64,000 bases of DNA from Haliotis asinina (GCF_037392515.1 NC_090285.1:3351501-3415500), one strand, 5' to 3'. Positions 51,801 through 58,837 are shown, counted from the stretch's first letter. Made by a program: numbers and translations. The notes: generated by a model not told the origin, from the letters alone.

Positions 51801-54800
51801 CACATGTACAACCTCAATAGCCTTCTTTTCATTAATATTTTCACTTAGTTTAACTGCAGTTAACACGCTGACTGCTTTTCGTGAGTATGCATGTATCATA
51901 TATTCTGGTGGAATTTGCCACTATGTGTTATCTTGTAGCTATATCAGTGATATTTTAGAACAAGTTTAACATGTTGGCAAAATAGCCACAAGAAACAAAC
52001 GTCTCCTGACCTTCTTTTATTACTGTCAGGAGACGACTGTTTCTTGTGCTGGTTTGCCAACGTGTGAAACTTGTTTTAATATACTACTGATGTAGCTTTG
52101 AGTTAACTTGTAGTGGCAATGTTCAACTAGAACTGATAGTACATGTAAACTCATGGTGGCAGTCAATGAGTCAAGAGACACAAACTCACAAACAGTTGTT
52201 AATTGGTTGAGCAAAAGCACATATATTTGTAGTACCTTTAAGTGAACAATATCACTGTGATCTTGTCATTGACAATGAAAATTACGAAGATGGTCAAGCA
52301 TTTAATTGCATGCATGTTCTAAAGAAGCCAACCAGATTGCAAGGCTTAATTTGACCAAACATCACCAAATTGTATCACCAAACATCGCCAGGTGTATCAC
52401 CAAGCATCGTCAGGTGTATCCAATAAAGAGGTGTAACATGGGGCTTTCTGGTAGGAACTGTCCCCATCAACTCTGCAGGATGTAGTTTTTACTGGCTGAC
52501 ATAACATTGCGGTTTTAGACTTAGTTCTGATCACTTTGAGGAACAGAGTCATAGGGTGTCTGTGAATCCCTTGTGAAGTAATCTCTGTAATGTCAGTGTT
52601 ACAAAACCTGCCAGCATGTTTCCTTCAGGGTGCTCATCATGGCTACTTTGTTCCATTTGATTTCACCAAGTGAGATAATCCACATGGTTGAAAAAACTTC
52701 ACACAAACAACAAAAGTATATGAACCCACTCGGGTAGTACTTTAACAGACACTAGACACTAGAAGTCTGCTGGCCACACCCTATTCATTATCATGGAGGT
52801 CTCCACTGTTTTTCTTGTAGCATGGCCATACTTGACAGCTGGGATATACGCACAGTGTGTAAACAAGTATATGACATAACATTTTCTCTGATCTTGGCCC
52901 AACAGCCCTCTACAAACACCCCATATTGTGATACCCTATATGTGACCCTGTGTAGTGGCCACTTGAAACTGTCCACACAGTAATTACAAGGGGATAGAAT
53001 GGCTGGAGCTTGCTACAATGTTGTACACTGCAGGTGGCTGTCACCAATCATTGTGTCAGAACATGCCTGGAGTATAACTCTGTATTCCACCCTAGGGGAC
53101 ACAAACTACTACATGCAGGGCAGGTTGATCTGGGTGTTACATACATGTTGTTGTTGATGGAATGGATTTCCTATGAGTGGCGTTCATTACAGAATCATGT
53201 ACATGTTACTGGACAGCTTCAAACAGCTGCAGATACAGTAATCCACAACACCTGTCATGGGTGATTAATACTGGTATGTCAAACGTAGCCGTACATGGAA
53301 GATTGATTGATAAAATTCTTTGCGACCCTATTCAAAACTGAATTACTTCATCTCTATATCTCACAGTTGGTAAGGCTTTATTGAGAGTGTGCTGTGACGT
53401 ATATCTCACAGTTTGTAAGGTTGTATTGAGTCTGTACTGTGAGGAATATCTCACAGTTAGTAAGGTTGTATTGAGTCTGTGCTGTGAGGTATATCTCACA
53501 GTTAGTAAGGTTGTATTGAGTCTGTACTGTGAGGAATATCTCACAGTTAGTAAGGTTGTATTGAGTCTGTGCTGTGAGGTATATCTCACAGTTAGTAAGG
53601 TTGTATTGAGTCTTACTGTGAGGTATATCTCAGAGTTAGTAAGGTTGTATTGAGTTTGTCCTGTGAGGTATATCTCACAGTTGGTAAGGTTGTATTGAGT
53701 CTGCACTGTGAGGAATATCTCACAGTTGGTAAGGCTGTATTGAGTCTGTGCTGTGAGGAATATCTCACAGTTGGTAAGGTTGTATTGCGTCTGTGCTGTG
53801 ATGTACAGTATGGTTCAAAATTATTGAGAATAGCTAAAGCATTTCATATTATTAAACGAGAACAAATCAGATAAAATTGAATGTATTGTGAAAGTGAACT
53901 GACCTTTTCATGTTGTGTAGGTAACAATTTAATATTTTATCAAGGCTCCTTGAGCTTCACGGCACAGTCTAAGACGGGTAGGCATACTTCCTATCAGAGA
54001 GGTTAGTGTCTCGTGAGTTATACTGTCCCAGTATCGGACCACTTCTCTCTTCATGTCTTCAATTTTTGTCAACCCCTTTTGATTCACACATTCCTTCATC
54101 ATCCCCCAAATGTTCTCAATGGGATGTAAGTCAGGACTATATGCAGGAAATGGTAATGCAGTCACATTTTTCTCCTGAAACCACTGCTTGGCATGTTTTG
54201 CGGTGTGTTTAGGATCATTATCTTGCTGCAAAATCCAGTCATTTCCATAAAACACATGTGCACTTGGAAGGAGAAAATTATCTAATATGTTAGTGTAGCG
54301 TTGACTTGTCAGATTTCCCTCAAACACACACAGCGGGGTCGTTCCTAATAAGGATATCCCTCCCCATACATGAAACTTTGGGCTGTATTTAGGTCGTCGA
54401 TACAACGGTGCTGACGCAGACTTTGTCCATATTTTCACATTATTGGGATATACCCATATTGAGCTTTCATCAGTAAAAATCACATTTTCCCAGTCAAAGT
54501 TTTCATGTGCCAAACACCACTCAAGACGCCTGTCTTTATGTTCTTGTTTCATGAGAGGAGAAGGAATTCCAGTCTTTTTCTCCCATCCAAGATCAATCAA
54601 ATTTCTTCTAACTGTAGATTTTGATACAACTGTTGATCCCCTTTCTATCATTTTATACCTGATGTTGGAGATGCTTGCCCTTTGCTTTTTAGACGCTAAA
54701 ATTCCCAGCCACACGCGATCTGAGAAGTCCAATTTTCTGGGTCTCCCTGCTCCTTTCTGGTGCCCCAAATCCTTTCCCTCTTTAAAATTCTTCCTAATCC

Positions 54801-57800
54801 TATACACAGTAGAAAGAGGAGTTCCTGTTCTCTCTGCCAATGTATTTACATCATCAATTCCTTGATTACACAACTCAAAAATCAACCTTCTTTTATCTTC
54901 AGCAGACATTGTTGACAGTGCTGAGGAAAATGACGTCTGCTACAAATTCAGGGGAGGTAACTCTAATTGTACTATACTCAGTAGGCCAAGAAGAGTTACC
55001 TCCCTTATACCATTACTTAGTTTTAAGTATCAGTGAATCACTTGAGGTGTTAGGATAGCTCAAAGTAAGAAGAAAAATTCTCAATAATTATGAACCAGAC
55101 TATATATCTCACAGTTGGTAAAGGCTGTATTGAGTCTGTGCTTTGAGGTATATCTCCCATTTTGATATAACACTGACAGCATTTTGTGGGTGCTTGTGGA
55201 CCAAGGAAGCTGAGACTCAAACCAGCAATCAGCAGATCCTGCACGGCAGGTACCTTCACACTTGACCAGCATTCTTCTACCTCCCCACTGATACCTTGAA
55301 TGCAATGGCACAAAGCAGCCTGTGGAAGTCTGTCTATCATTGAAGGTGATGCCACTGAGGTGTAAGATACAGGAGCAACAACCTCTCTGTTTCTTGGTGG
55401 TAGGGTAGCATAGTGGTTAAAGCATTTGCACATCCAGACAAAGGCCCGAGTTCAAATCCTTACATGGATAAAATGAGTGAAACCCATTCCTGGTTTCCCC
55501 AGTCATGCTATTGTTGAAATAATGCTTAATTCAGCAAAACATTATACTCAATTATCAGCAAAATTGTGTCCCCTGTTATGATTTTGATGGAGTATTGCTA
55601 AAAGTGGATAAACCCTTACTCAAAACCCTCAGACAAGACAGTCAGATGCTCCATGTGATACACTCCATAGGACTAGCAGAGAAAGAAATGAACTTATTCA
55701 AAAGCATTTATATGTTGCCATGTGGGTCTGGGCTTGTGTCTTGTCAAATAAAACTGAACATCAATATTGAAGTGATAAATCATTGGGGAGGTTGCCTTGA
55801 AACACACGCTACTCCTAACCCACCTTACAGATAATGTACGGCACCTTATCAGGAACACTCGCAGGCACACACTCATCACAGTACATGTACTATGAATATT
55901 GTAACTCAATGATGCATACAGATCTAACTGCATATATTCTCACATGCACAATAGCACTTGCACACACACATGCATGCTGATAGCACTTGCACACACAAAT
56001 GCATGCTAATAGCACTTGCACACACACATTCACACTAGCACTTGCACACACACATGCATGCACAATAGCACTTGCACACACACATTCATGCTAATAGCAC
56101 TTGCACACACACATGCATGCACAATAGCACTTGCATACACACATGCATGCACAATAGCACTTGCACGCACACATGCGCACATACACTTGTGAATATTGCC
56201 TTCAGGTCCTTTCAAGAACTCCAAACTTTCACAACAACGTTACATCTCATTACACTGATATAAGTCTGTCATAACTACCTCCAGATAGACAAATCAATTA
56301 CTCAAAGATTACAAGATCCTGTTTAATACAGACCTACAATAACCACTAGGGCAACACTGTTTTGTGTCATGATGCCCTCTGTAGTTTACTTCAGCACAGA
56401 TTTATGATACCATTGCCCTCAGATTGTTTAGTGAATATGACCTTGTTTGTACTTTAAGTCAGACTCATATTAGTCCCAGCTCTGTGATTGATCAATAGAA
56501 GAATGTTCTTTAAGTAACCTCTCATACTAACACAAAAACATATAGTACAATTACAATAAGATTGTTCAGTTAAATGAGTCTCTGTCTGTAACTCCCAGTG
56601 GTTGATTCAGACCTATGCCACTGCTCAGACAGAGCTCAATGACTCCCTGGTGATCAAACATGCCTTTATTCCAGTTTGTAATCCTAAGTACAGTTGTAAC
56701 TGTTAGATTATGATTTCAATGATGATGCTAATCACTATTGAGGGTACACATAAACACCCCCATTCTGGGCGTAATCTGGCCATAGTGTGCGTGTTTATGG
56801 AACTGCTATTGAACCCCGAGCTAAGTGTATGTTGTGAATGGGTTAGTATGCCAGACTGGAAACCGTATTGACTTGGGTATCAACAGAAAGTCTTGTCATG
56901 TTGGGGAATGTTGTCTCTCTGGTGTATTCTCTGTTGGAGGTTTGAGTGACCTCCATTAATGCCACAAACTAAACCTGCATGCAAAGTGGTAAAGCCACCC
57001 TGGAGAGTTTAGGGAAACTGCAGGTAAAGAGTGAAAGATGCTCCCTGAGTATTTTATATAAAATTCCCAGCAGTTTTCAGAGTAATGCTGATGACATAGT
57101 ACACACTGACAACTGAACTTAATCCTCACATTTGTTTTTAATTAAACATCAGATATCATGATTGTTAGTCGTAATGTACCATGGAAGAACTTCACACACA
57201 ACAATCATTAAAATAAGACTTTAATTCCCAGTTATTTGGACGCTTTTACAAATAAGATAAAAATGCTATCCTAATTTTTCAAGCTCTGATATTTCCCTCA
57301 TCTAACCTTGCTCCTGGGGGATGGAGACATCGTGTGATTATACAAGGCAATAGCCACTGGCAAGTTAGAGTCACAAGATAATGATGATGACAGTTATATA
57401 TGTGTGTGTTAATGCTGTTCAACGGGAAGTTCAGATCACAGCTGGGTGAGGCTAGTGGCTTCTCTTTGGTGTAGGACACAGCTGGAGAGGCTAGGGTGGC
57501 TTCTCATTGGTGCAAGCCATAGCTGGGAGAGGCTAGTGGCTTCTCTTTGGTGTAGGACACAACTTAAAACTGTACAAACACTAAAGATCATGGCAGATGT
57601 AAAGCTTGAAGACAATGTATCACTGAACATGTGGATAATATGTATTTAAAGCAGGGTCTGACATATTTCTCTTTGTCACAAATTTTTGAACTTAGCTAGA
57701 CATATTTGATTACATCTGATATATATGTGTAATGGAAGACAGCACTGACATGTAGCTGAAGGAGGCTCTCAGGTGTATTTAGACGTCACTCAAGATGCAT

Positions 57801-58837
57801 TTGAAGCTTGCTGTGAGATGTATTTGACAGAGGGTCAGATATGTGCTCGAGAGGAGACTACTGGATGTATCGAAAGGGGTCAACACTTGAGCCCAACAGA
57901 TAACCAGCATGTTCAGACAATGACCATGTGACCACCAAACACGTGAACAAGCTGGACCAATTCTCACTCATGTCTCTGGGGCCTAAACAAACAAACCCAA
58001 CACAGAAAACCTCTTAGCACCTTGATCATATTCCCGTTACAAAATTGGGATAAAATAAGCAAGATATTTACTTGATAGCCTTCAACTGGCAGACCTATGT
58101 TTACTTGGCATACAGGTGCGATATTTCATTAACTTCTGACATGACCTGGGTTGGGGAGAGTTTATAGAGGAAACTCTACCCCCTGGGAGTGAGGAGGATG
58201 TATAAAGGTATGACCCTTCCTCACCTGTACGACCCCCTCCTCACCTGCTGTGTTTGATCTTCATATAACGATTTATTGTTGAAGTACAATGGCTCCTTTT
58301 CTACCTTGACTTACCTCCCCCATGCCATCAGACAGAGCTGCCACATGGAGTCTTGTATTTCATTCACAAACTAACAGTAACATATGAGATATTTCTGTTA
58401 CAACAAACTTAACTCACTTAAGGTAACAGATGAGATATGTCTGTAATAACAAGCTATTCTCTTGATGGAACAAATGAGATATCTCTGATACAATCAGCTT
58501 TTCACTTGACATAACAGATACGATATCACAAGCAGTTATTCACATGATGAAGCAGATGAGAGATCTCCGTTACAACCAGCTACTCACTTGACATAGCAGA
58601 TGAGGGATCTCTGTTACAACCAGCTACTTACTTGACATAGCAGATGAGGGATCTCTGTTACAACCAGCTACTTACTTGACATAGCAGATGAGAGATCTCT
58701 GTTACAACCAGCTACTCACTTGACATAGCAGATGAGGGATCTCTGTTACAACCAGCTACTTACTTGACATAGCAGATGAGGGCCAGGAGTAAGAAGACAG
58801 CTGCCAACAGTTCTGCCCTTCCCACAATTCCTGCAAC
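24693..58837 (-). CDS. TMTC1: TMTC1 orthologue, 16 exons, 5' end outside window
   Basis: TMTC proteins are polytopic ER membrane proteins with lumenal TPR repeats; the family O-mannosylates cadherins and protocadherins. Sixteen exons between 58837 and 24693 join through GT-AG sites with matching phases into 2163 nt (720 codons plus TGA). Order in the fragment: membrane segments (about 1-25, 40-60, 98-125), DUF1736 loop with [13 protein letters not shown] then [20 protein letters not shown] (about 135-195), [20 protein letters not shown] (about 230-250), another membrane segment, then TPRs from [15 protein letters not shown] to the C-terminal [15 protein letters not shown]. Similarity follows human TMTC1 to the end (compare [16 protein letters not shown] and the ending LDRLEKRLQEVREKDQT), closer than TMTC2, 3 or 4 as I recall them. 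The N-terminal exons, including the acidic catalytic loop, are missing and should lie beyond 64000. Confidence 0.93.
24994..25140. repeat. 26-bp tandem repeat, about 5.7 copies
   Basis: Unit ccttacagacacagaagact plus gtataa in the last TMTC1 intron. Neither splice site is included. Confidence 0.92.
25781..25858 (-). CDS. TMTC1: TMTC1 window exon 15: TPR
   Basis: 78 nt (26 codons), acceptor tttcag, donor gtgagt, phase 0 on both sides. It encodes [20 protein letters not shown] and AIYHLK, matching human QLNPDQAQAWMNMGGIQHIKG. Confidence 0.92.
25996..26127 (-). CDS. TMTC1: TMTC1 window exon 14: TPR, acceptor partly duplicated
   Basis: 132 nt (44 codons), acceptor ctacag, donor gtaaac, phase 0 on both sides. 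It encodes [20 protein letters not shown] and [20 protein letters not shown]. The first half of the exon and its acceptor recur in diverged tandem copies at 26150-26320. Confidence 0.91.
26128..26320. repeat. Tandem copies of the exon 14 acceptor region
   Basis: About three diverged 58-bp copies sharing gagacagttaaacacaag and gccactgcctg. The outermost copy (26264-26320) also repeats about 45 bases of exon 14, including agcttgggccac and the acceptor boundary, with changes. Confidence 0.8.
26370..26507 (-). CDS. TMTC1: TMTC1 window exon 13: TPR
   Basis: 138 nt (46 codons), acceptor cttcag, donor gtatgc, phase 0 on both sides. It encodes [20 protein letters not shown] and [20 protein letters not shown], a TPR pair. 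Confidence 0.9.
26613..26702 (-). repeat. SINE, family 2, 3' part
   Basis: Reads gagtgagtatgg, gcttttagcaat, ctagcaatatcac and gacaccagaaataggcttca, the reverse complement of the tRNA-type SINE body and tail. Confidence 0.85.
26832..27107 (-). repeat. SINE, family 1, nearly full length
   Basis: Starts with (gtga)n, then cagcaatatttcagctatat, gtctggaccagacaatccag, gatcccgttagtcgcctctt, ttatggcaagcacgg and the end ctaccccgggaccttcac. It sits inside a degenerate part of the 43-bp array. The sequence tctcacatgtg lies on both sides, either a target duplication or array sequence. Confidence 0.93.
27175..27720. repeat. 43-bp minisatellite carrying copies of the exon 12 splice donor
   Basis: About 13 units of (minus strand) catacactatgtgagtacac plus a 23-base linker. 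The unit nearest the exon is the real junction at 27702/27703; the others repeat the last exon bases and the gtgagt donor at 43-bp steps. Older units extend to about 26703 on the far side of the SINE. Confidence 0.95.
27703..27847 (-). CDS. TMTC1: TMTC1 window exon 12: TPR, donor copied in tandem
   Basis: 145 nt, acceptor accag, donor gtgagt, phase 0 out. It encodes [20 protein letters not shown] and [20 protein letters not shown]. Its last 20 or so bases and donor are the first monomer of a 43-bp array running through the next intron, with about a dozen further gtgagt-type donors in register. Confidence 0.93.
28308..28443 (-). CDS. TMTC1: TMTC1 window exon 11: TPR
   Basis: 136 nt, acceptor gtacag, donor gtgagt. 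It encodes [20 protein letters not shown] and [15 protein letters not shown], a TPR helix pair matching human EKAVAHYQQAIKLSP. Exit CA is completed to His by exon 12. Confidence 0.93.
29486..29763. repeat. 28-bp minisatellite, about 10 copies
   Basis: Unit tttagtaaggatagcatggt plus acatacag in the intron after exon 10. No splice site copied. Confidence 0.95.
29839..30050 (-). CDS. TMTC1: TMTC1 window exon 10: two TPRs
   Basis: 212 nt, acceptor tgtccag, donor gtaggc. It encodes [40 protein letters not shown] and [16 protein letters not shown]. The last corresponds to LHNNYGVFLVDTG of human TMTC1. A 28-bp minisatellite starts about 75 nt past the donor. Confidence 0.94.
30203..30350 (+). repeat. 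tRNA-derived SINE (family 2) with intact Pol III boxes
   Basis: A box tagtctagtgg at 30214-30224 and B box ggttcgattcc at 30236-30246, closer together than in a tRNA because of an internal deletion. Body tgtgtgaagcccatttttgg and a cactcactcac tail follow. Confidence 0.9.
31087..31286 (+). repeat. SINE, family 1, 5' truncated, with target duplication
   Basis: Body from gtaagaggcgactaacggga to the actcactcactcac tail. A perfect 12-bp direct repeat cttcttgcacac flanks it at 31075-31086 and 31287-31298, as expected for LINE-driven insertion. Confidence 0.95.
32949..33092 (-). CDS. TMTC1: TMTC1 window exon 9: TPR
   Basis: 144 nt, acceptor ctccag, donor gtgagt. It encodes [36 protein letters not shown] and HINLGQLL, matching human LYPRHASALNNLGTL and the following NLGNLL. 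Exit TT is completed to Phe by exon 10. Confidence 0.94.
33754..33867 (-). CDS. TMTC1: TMTC1 window exon 8: first TPR
   Basis: 114 nt. After completing Arg it encodes [20 protein letters not shown] and [17 protein letters not shown], the first TPR, matching human TMTC1 nearly residue by residue. I place the donor at gtcagt so that CA plus the first base of the next exon makes Gln; the alternative donor 4 nt further on breaks the frame. Confidence 0.94.
36060..36108 (-). repeat. SINE, family 1, tail fragment
   Basis: gagtgagtgagtttagtttt, acgccacactcagcaatatt, then the match ends. Confidence 0.85.
36378..36461. repeat. Small foldback (MITE-like) palindrome
   Basis: aaagtgaccttagcgctgca pairs with tagcgctatgatcacttt at the other end; about 84 bp, imperfect. 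Short inverted ends and no coding capacity. Confidence 0.45.
37811..37975 (-). CDS. TMTC1: TMTC1 window exon 7: last membrane segments before the TPR domain
   Basis: 165 nt, acceptor tttcag, donor gtgagt. It completes [14 protein letters not shown] (compare MPSMGYCILFVHGL), gives a hydrophobic segment ([17 protein letters not shown]) and ends in WMSREALF just before the first TPR. It is separated from exon 6 by a 10.3-kb intron. Confidence 0.92.
38495..38675 (+). repeat. Dispersed repeat copy (second copy at 63700-63900)
   Basis: Shares tcatcgcctc, tacagcct, acagtaaact, gtttcttggtt and aacatcactg, in the same order, with 63700-63900. No coding sense is evident; family unknown. Confidence 0.75.
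38812..39005 (-). repeat. SINE, family 1, diverged
   Basis: Contains the gtgagtgag tail, ccacactcagcaatattcca, acaatccagtgatcaacaat and atgacatgtgtcaaccaag; the 5' end is lost. Confidence 0.9.
39225..39400 (+). pseudogene. LINE reverse transcriptase 3' fragment
   Basis: Translation reads [20 protein letters not shown] and [16 protein letters not shown]. The WNSLP then FKxxLKTYLF pattern is typical of the C-terminal end of non-LTR (CR1/Jockey-like) reverse transcriptases. No upstream RT core is present. Confidence 0.65.
40648..42159 (-). mobile_element. Tc1/mariner transposon with one internal stop
   Basis: Terminal inverted repeats ctgaacatcattgaaaacgc plus accacc begin at 40648 and end at 42159, flanked by TA. 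Length is about 1.5 kb. The transposase lies on the minus strand at 40839-41852. Ends and ORF are nearly whole, so the insertion is fairly young. Confidence 0.93.
40839..41852 (-). pseudogene. Tc1 transposase, DD34E, one stop codon
   Basis: About 337 codons in one frame from [17 protein letters not shown]-terminal helix-turn-helix [20 protein letters not shown]; catalytic [18 protein letters not shown] and [12 protein letters not shown] with 34 residues between the second D and E. A TGA at codon 101, just after ISASTV, probably from CGA, is the only break I see. Confidence 0.93.
42356..42485 (-). repeat. SINE, family 2, with long (GAGT)n tail
   Basis: About ten gagt units, then ttttaaacagagcttgagca, attccagcaacatcatgg and gacaccagaaataggtttca. 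Confidence 0.8.
43321..43449. repeat. (ACTC)/(CACC) microsatellite
   Basis: Long run of ctcactcac and ccacccacctact variants, probably expanded from a SINE tail. Confidence 0.9.
43768..45109. mobile_element. Non-autonomous element with about 133-bp inverted ends
   Basis: Bases 43768-43900 are inverted at 44976-45109 with high similarity (tgggcattgtgcagccacac, cagtacacagcaccttacac, tcatctcatg). The middle has no transposase and contains a SINE at 43908-44139. It looks like a MITE or deletion derivative of an unknown DNA transposon; a pair of independent inverted copies is the alternative. Confidence 0.75.
43908..44139 (+). repeat. SINE, family 1, nested
   Basis: Contains ggggtagaataggccttcag, ccataaaagacgactatgct, catgttgttgatcacgagat and catatagctggaatattgct; the actc tail is lost. 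Confidence 0.9.
48322..48446 (-). CDS. TMTC1: TMTC1 window exon 6: [16 protein letters not shown]
   Basis: 125 nt, phase 0 in, two bases (AG) out, acceptor acttcag, donor gtgaga. It encodes a membrane segment followed by [16 protein letters not shown] and ILYLP, one of the most conserved TMTC motifs. Two diverged copies of its acceptor and first bases lie upstream near 48550 and 49045. Confidence 0.95.
48731..48993 (-). repeat. SINE, family 1, full length, with 13-bp target duplication
   Basis: Runs from the gagtgag tail through cgccgcactgagtaatattt, gtctggaccagacaatccag and gatcccgttagtcgcctctt to ctaccccaggacgttcacag. The direct repeat gaggaattatatg is perfect at 48718-48730 and 48994-49006. 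Among the youngest insertions here. Confidence 0.97.
49152..49347 (-). CDS. TMTC1: TMTC1 window exon 5: DUF1736 core
   Basis: 196 nt, acceptor gtttcag, donor gtgtgt. It encodes [24 protein letters not shown] and DPRNLATL, very close to human TMTC1 ([20 protein letters not shown] as remembered), then a membrane segment. The 50-bp minisatellite at 49365-49995 begins within about 20 nt of the acceptor, so the branch point probably lies in or beside that array. Confidence 0.95.
49365..49995. repeat. 50-bp minisatellite (two alternating 25-bp halves)
   Basis: Halves tctaacattgtatacacaag+atcag and tttaacatggtatacatgat+atcag alternate over 630 bp, directly upstream of TMTC1 exon 5. It is more regular in the centre than at the ends. 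Confidence 0.95.
50426..50529 (-). CDS. TMTC1: TMTC1 window exon 4: start of DUF1736
   Basis: 104 nt, acceptor tttcag, donor gtaagt. It completes the membrane segment ([12 protein letters not shown]) and enters DUF1736 with [15 protein letters not shown], the (F/Q)DNPA motif of the family. It exits with CG, completed to Arg by exon 5. Confidence 0.92.
50974..51052 (-). CDS. TMTC1: TMTC1 window exon 3: [10 protein letters not shown] membrane segment
   Basis: 79 nt, acceptor tgtgcag, donor gtaagt. It encodes [20 protein letters not shown] and the start of a hydrophobic stretch that continues in exon 4. Sequence similarity alone is weak for so short a piece; phase (one base in, zero out) and position between exons 2 and 4 support it. 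Confidence 0.85.
51497..51679 (-). CDS. TMTC1: TMTC1 window exon 2: membrane segment, [17 protein letters not shown]
   Basis: 183 nt between ttttcag and gttaga. It completes the Lys codon of the previous exon, gives a short hydrophilic loop, then a hydrophobic segment and [18 protein letters not shown]. This matches the conserved (C/M)LxKExGITVxGVC motif of TMTC proteins. It exits with AG, completed by the next exon. Confidence 0.92.
51850..52200. mobile_element. Foldback palindrome in TMTC1 intron
   Basis: Arms of about 160 bp around a 14-nt loop (52011-52024). Near the loop cacaagaaac and gtctcctgac pair with gtcaggagac and gtttcttgtg; further out aacaagttt and tgccact still pair. Divergence rises outward. 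MITE-like, non-coding. Confidence 0.85.
53342..53805. repeat. 45-bp minisatellite, continued at 55103-55160
   Basis: Unit atatctcacagttagtaagg plus ttgtattgagtctgtgctgt plus gaggt. Variants with tgtactgtgaggaat and tgtgctgtgaggtat alternate in the middle, giving a 90-bp higher-order period. ORFs through it are an effect of 45 being a multiple of 3. Confidence 0.95.
53806..55102 (-). mobile_element. Complete Tc1/mariner transposon inserted in the 45-bp array
   Basis: 1297 bp. Left end cagtatggttcaaaattatt and right end (inverted) tagtctggttcataattatt, continuing gagaat, with TA duplicated at 53804-53805 and 55103-55104. Array sequence continues on both sides, so the empty site is known. The transposase is uninterrupted. 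Confidence 0.97.
53929..54909 (-). CDS. Tc1/mariner transposase, intact, 326 aa
   Basis: Cut-and-paste transposase of the IS630/Tc1/mariner superfamily. N-terminal paired-type helix-turn-helix ([20 protein letters not shown], then [13 protein letters not shown]) followed by a DDE domain: FTDESSIWV, the HVWGGIS motif, [17 protein letters not shown] and [11 protein letters not shown], with 34 residues between the second D and E (DD34E). Length and start ([14 protein letters not shown]) are usual for the family, and no stop or frameshift is seen. It is not part of TMTC1; its codons are more AT-rich than those of the host exons. Confidence 0.97.
   Translation of the reverse strand: MSAEDKRRLIFELCNQGIDDVNTLAERTGTPLSTVYRIRKNFKEGKDLGHQKGAGRPRKLDFSDRVWLGILASKKQRASISNIRYKMIERGSTVVSKSTVRRNLIDLGWEKKTGIPSPLMKQEHKDRRLEWCLAHENFDWENVIFTDESSIWVYPNNVKIWTKSASAPLYRRPKYSPKFHVWGGISLLGTTPLCVFEGNLTSQRYTNILDNFLLPSAHVFYGNDWILQQDNDPKHTAKHAKQWFQEKNVTALPFPAYSPDLHPIENIWGMMKECVNQKGLTKIEDMKREVVRYWDSITHETLTSLIGSMPTRLRLCREAQGALIKY
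55103..55160. repeat. 45-bp minisatellite, right remainder
   Basis: tatatctcacagttggtaaa then ggctgtattgagtctgtgct: the continuation of the array split by the Tc1 element. Confidence 0.93.
55403..55533 (+). repeat. tRNA-derived SINE (family 2), diverged
   Basis: A box tagcatagtgg, B-box-like gagttcaaatcc, then gtgaaacccattcctggttt. Related 3' sequence (gtattgctaaaagtgg) lies further on near 55590. Confidence 0.75.
55935..56195. repeat. About 30-bp CA-rich minisatellite
   Basis: Unit acaatagcacttgcacacac plus acatgcatgc, about eight copies. Confidence 0.93.
57438..57560. repeat. 48-50-bp tandem repeat, 2.5 copies
   Basis: Unit gctgggagaggctagtggct plus tctctttggtgtaggacaca. Confidence 0.85.
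58385..58785. repeat. 44-bp minisatellite carrying copies of the exon 1 splice donor
   Basis: Minus-strand unit ctcatctgctatgtcaagta plus agtagctggttgtaacagag plus atcc. Four near-perfect copies (44-bp spacing) follow the real junction at 58763, each with gtaagt or gtgagt; about four more decayed copies lie beyond. Confidence 0.95.
58764..58837 (-). CDS. TMTC1: TMTC1 window exon 1: GIVGRAELL membrane segment
   Basis: 74 nt, enters in phase 0 after tttcag and leaves two bases (AA) before gtaagt. It encodes [18 protein letters not shown] and LICYV, the family signature that follows the HPIHTEA motif in known TMTCs. Joining to the next exon restores a Lys codon. Its donor and last 17 nt are the monomer of a 44-bp tandem array that fills the start of the following intron. 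Reading past the donor gives an immediate TAA. Confidence 0.93.

Larger units (their letters stand above)
51680..58763. other. TMTC1 intron between window exons 1 and 2 (7.1 kb)
   Basis: Contains the foldback, a 25-bp triplet (52350-52425), the 45-bp array with the Tc1 element, a family 2 SINE, CA-rich and other minisatellites, and the donor array. Bases 56200-57430 show nothing I can name. Confidence 0.7.

Noticed and set aside
53332-53874. ORFs of 70-124 codons in the 45-bp array
   Set aside because: Same cause: the 45-bp period keeps frames open on both strands.
58385-58785. CRISPR-like repeat array
   Set aside because: The units are contiguous tandem copies without unique spacers, in animal DNA; the same holds for the other arrays.
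24693-58837. Assignment of the main gene to TMTC2, TMTC3 or TMTC4
   Set aside because: The [20 protein letters not shown] region, the [18 protein letters not shown] and the C-terminal GRLEKK tail all fit TMTC1 better than the other paralogues as I remember them.
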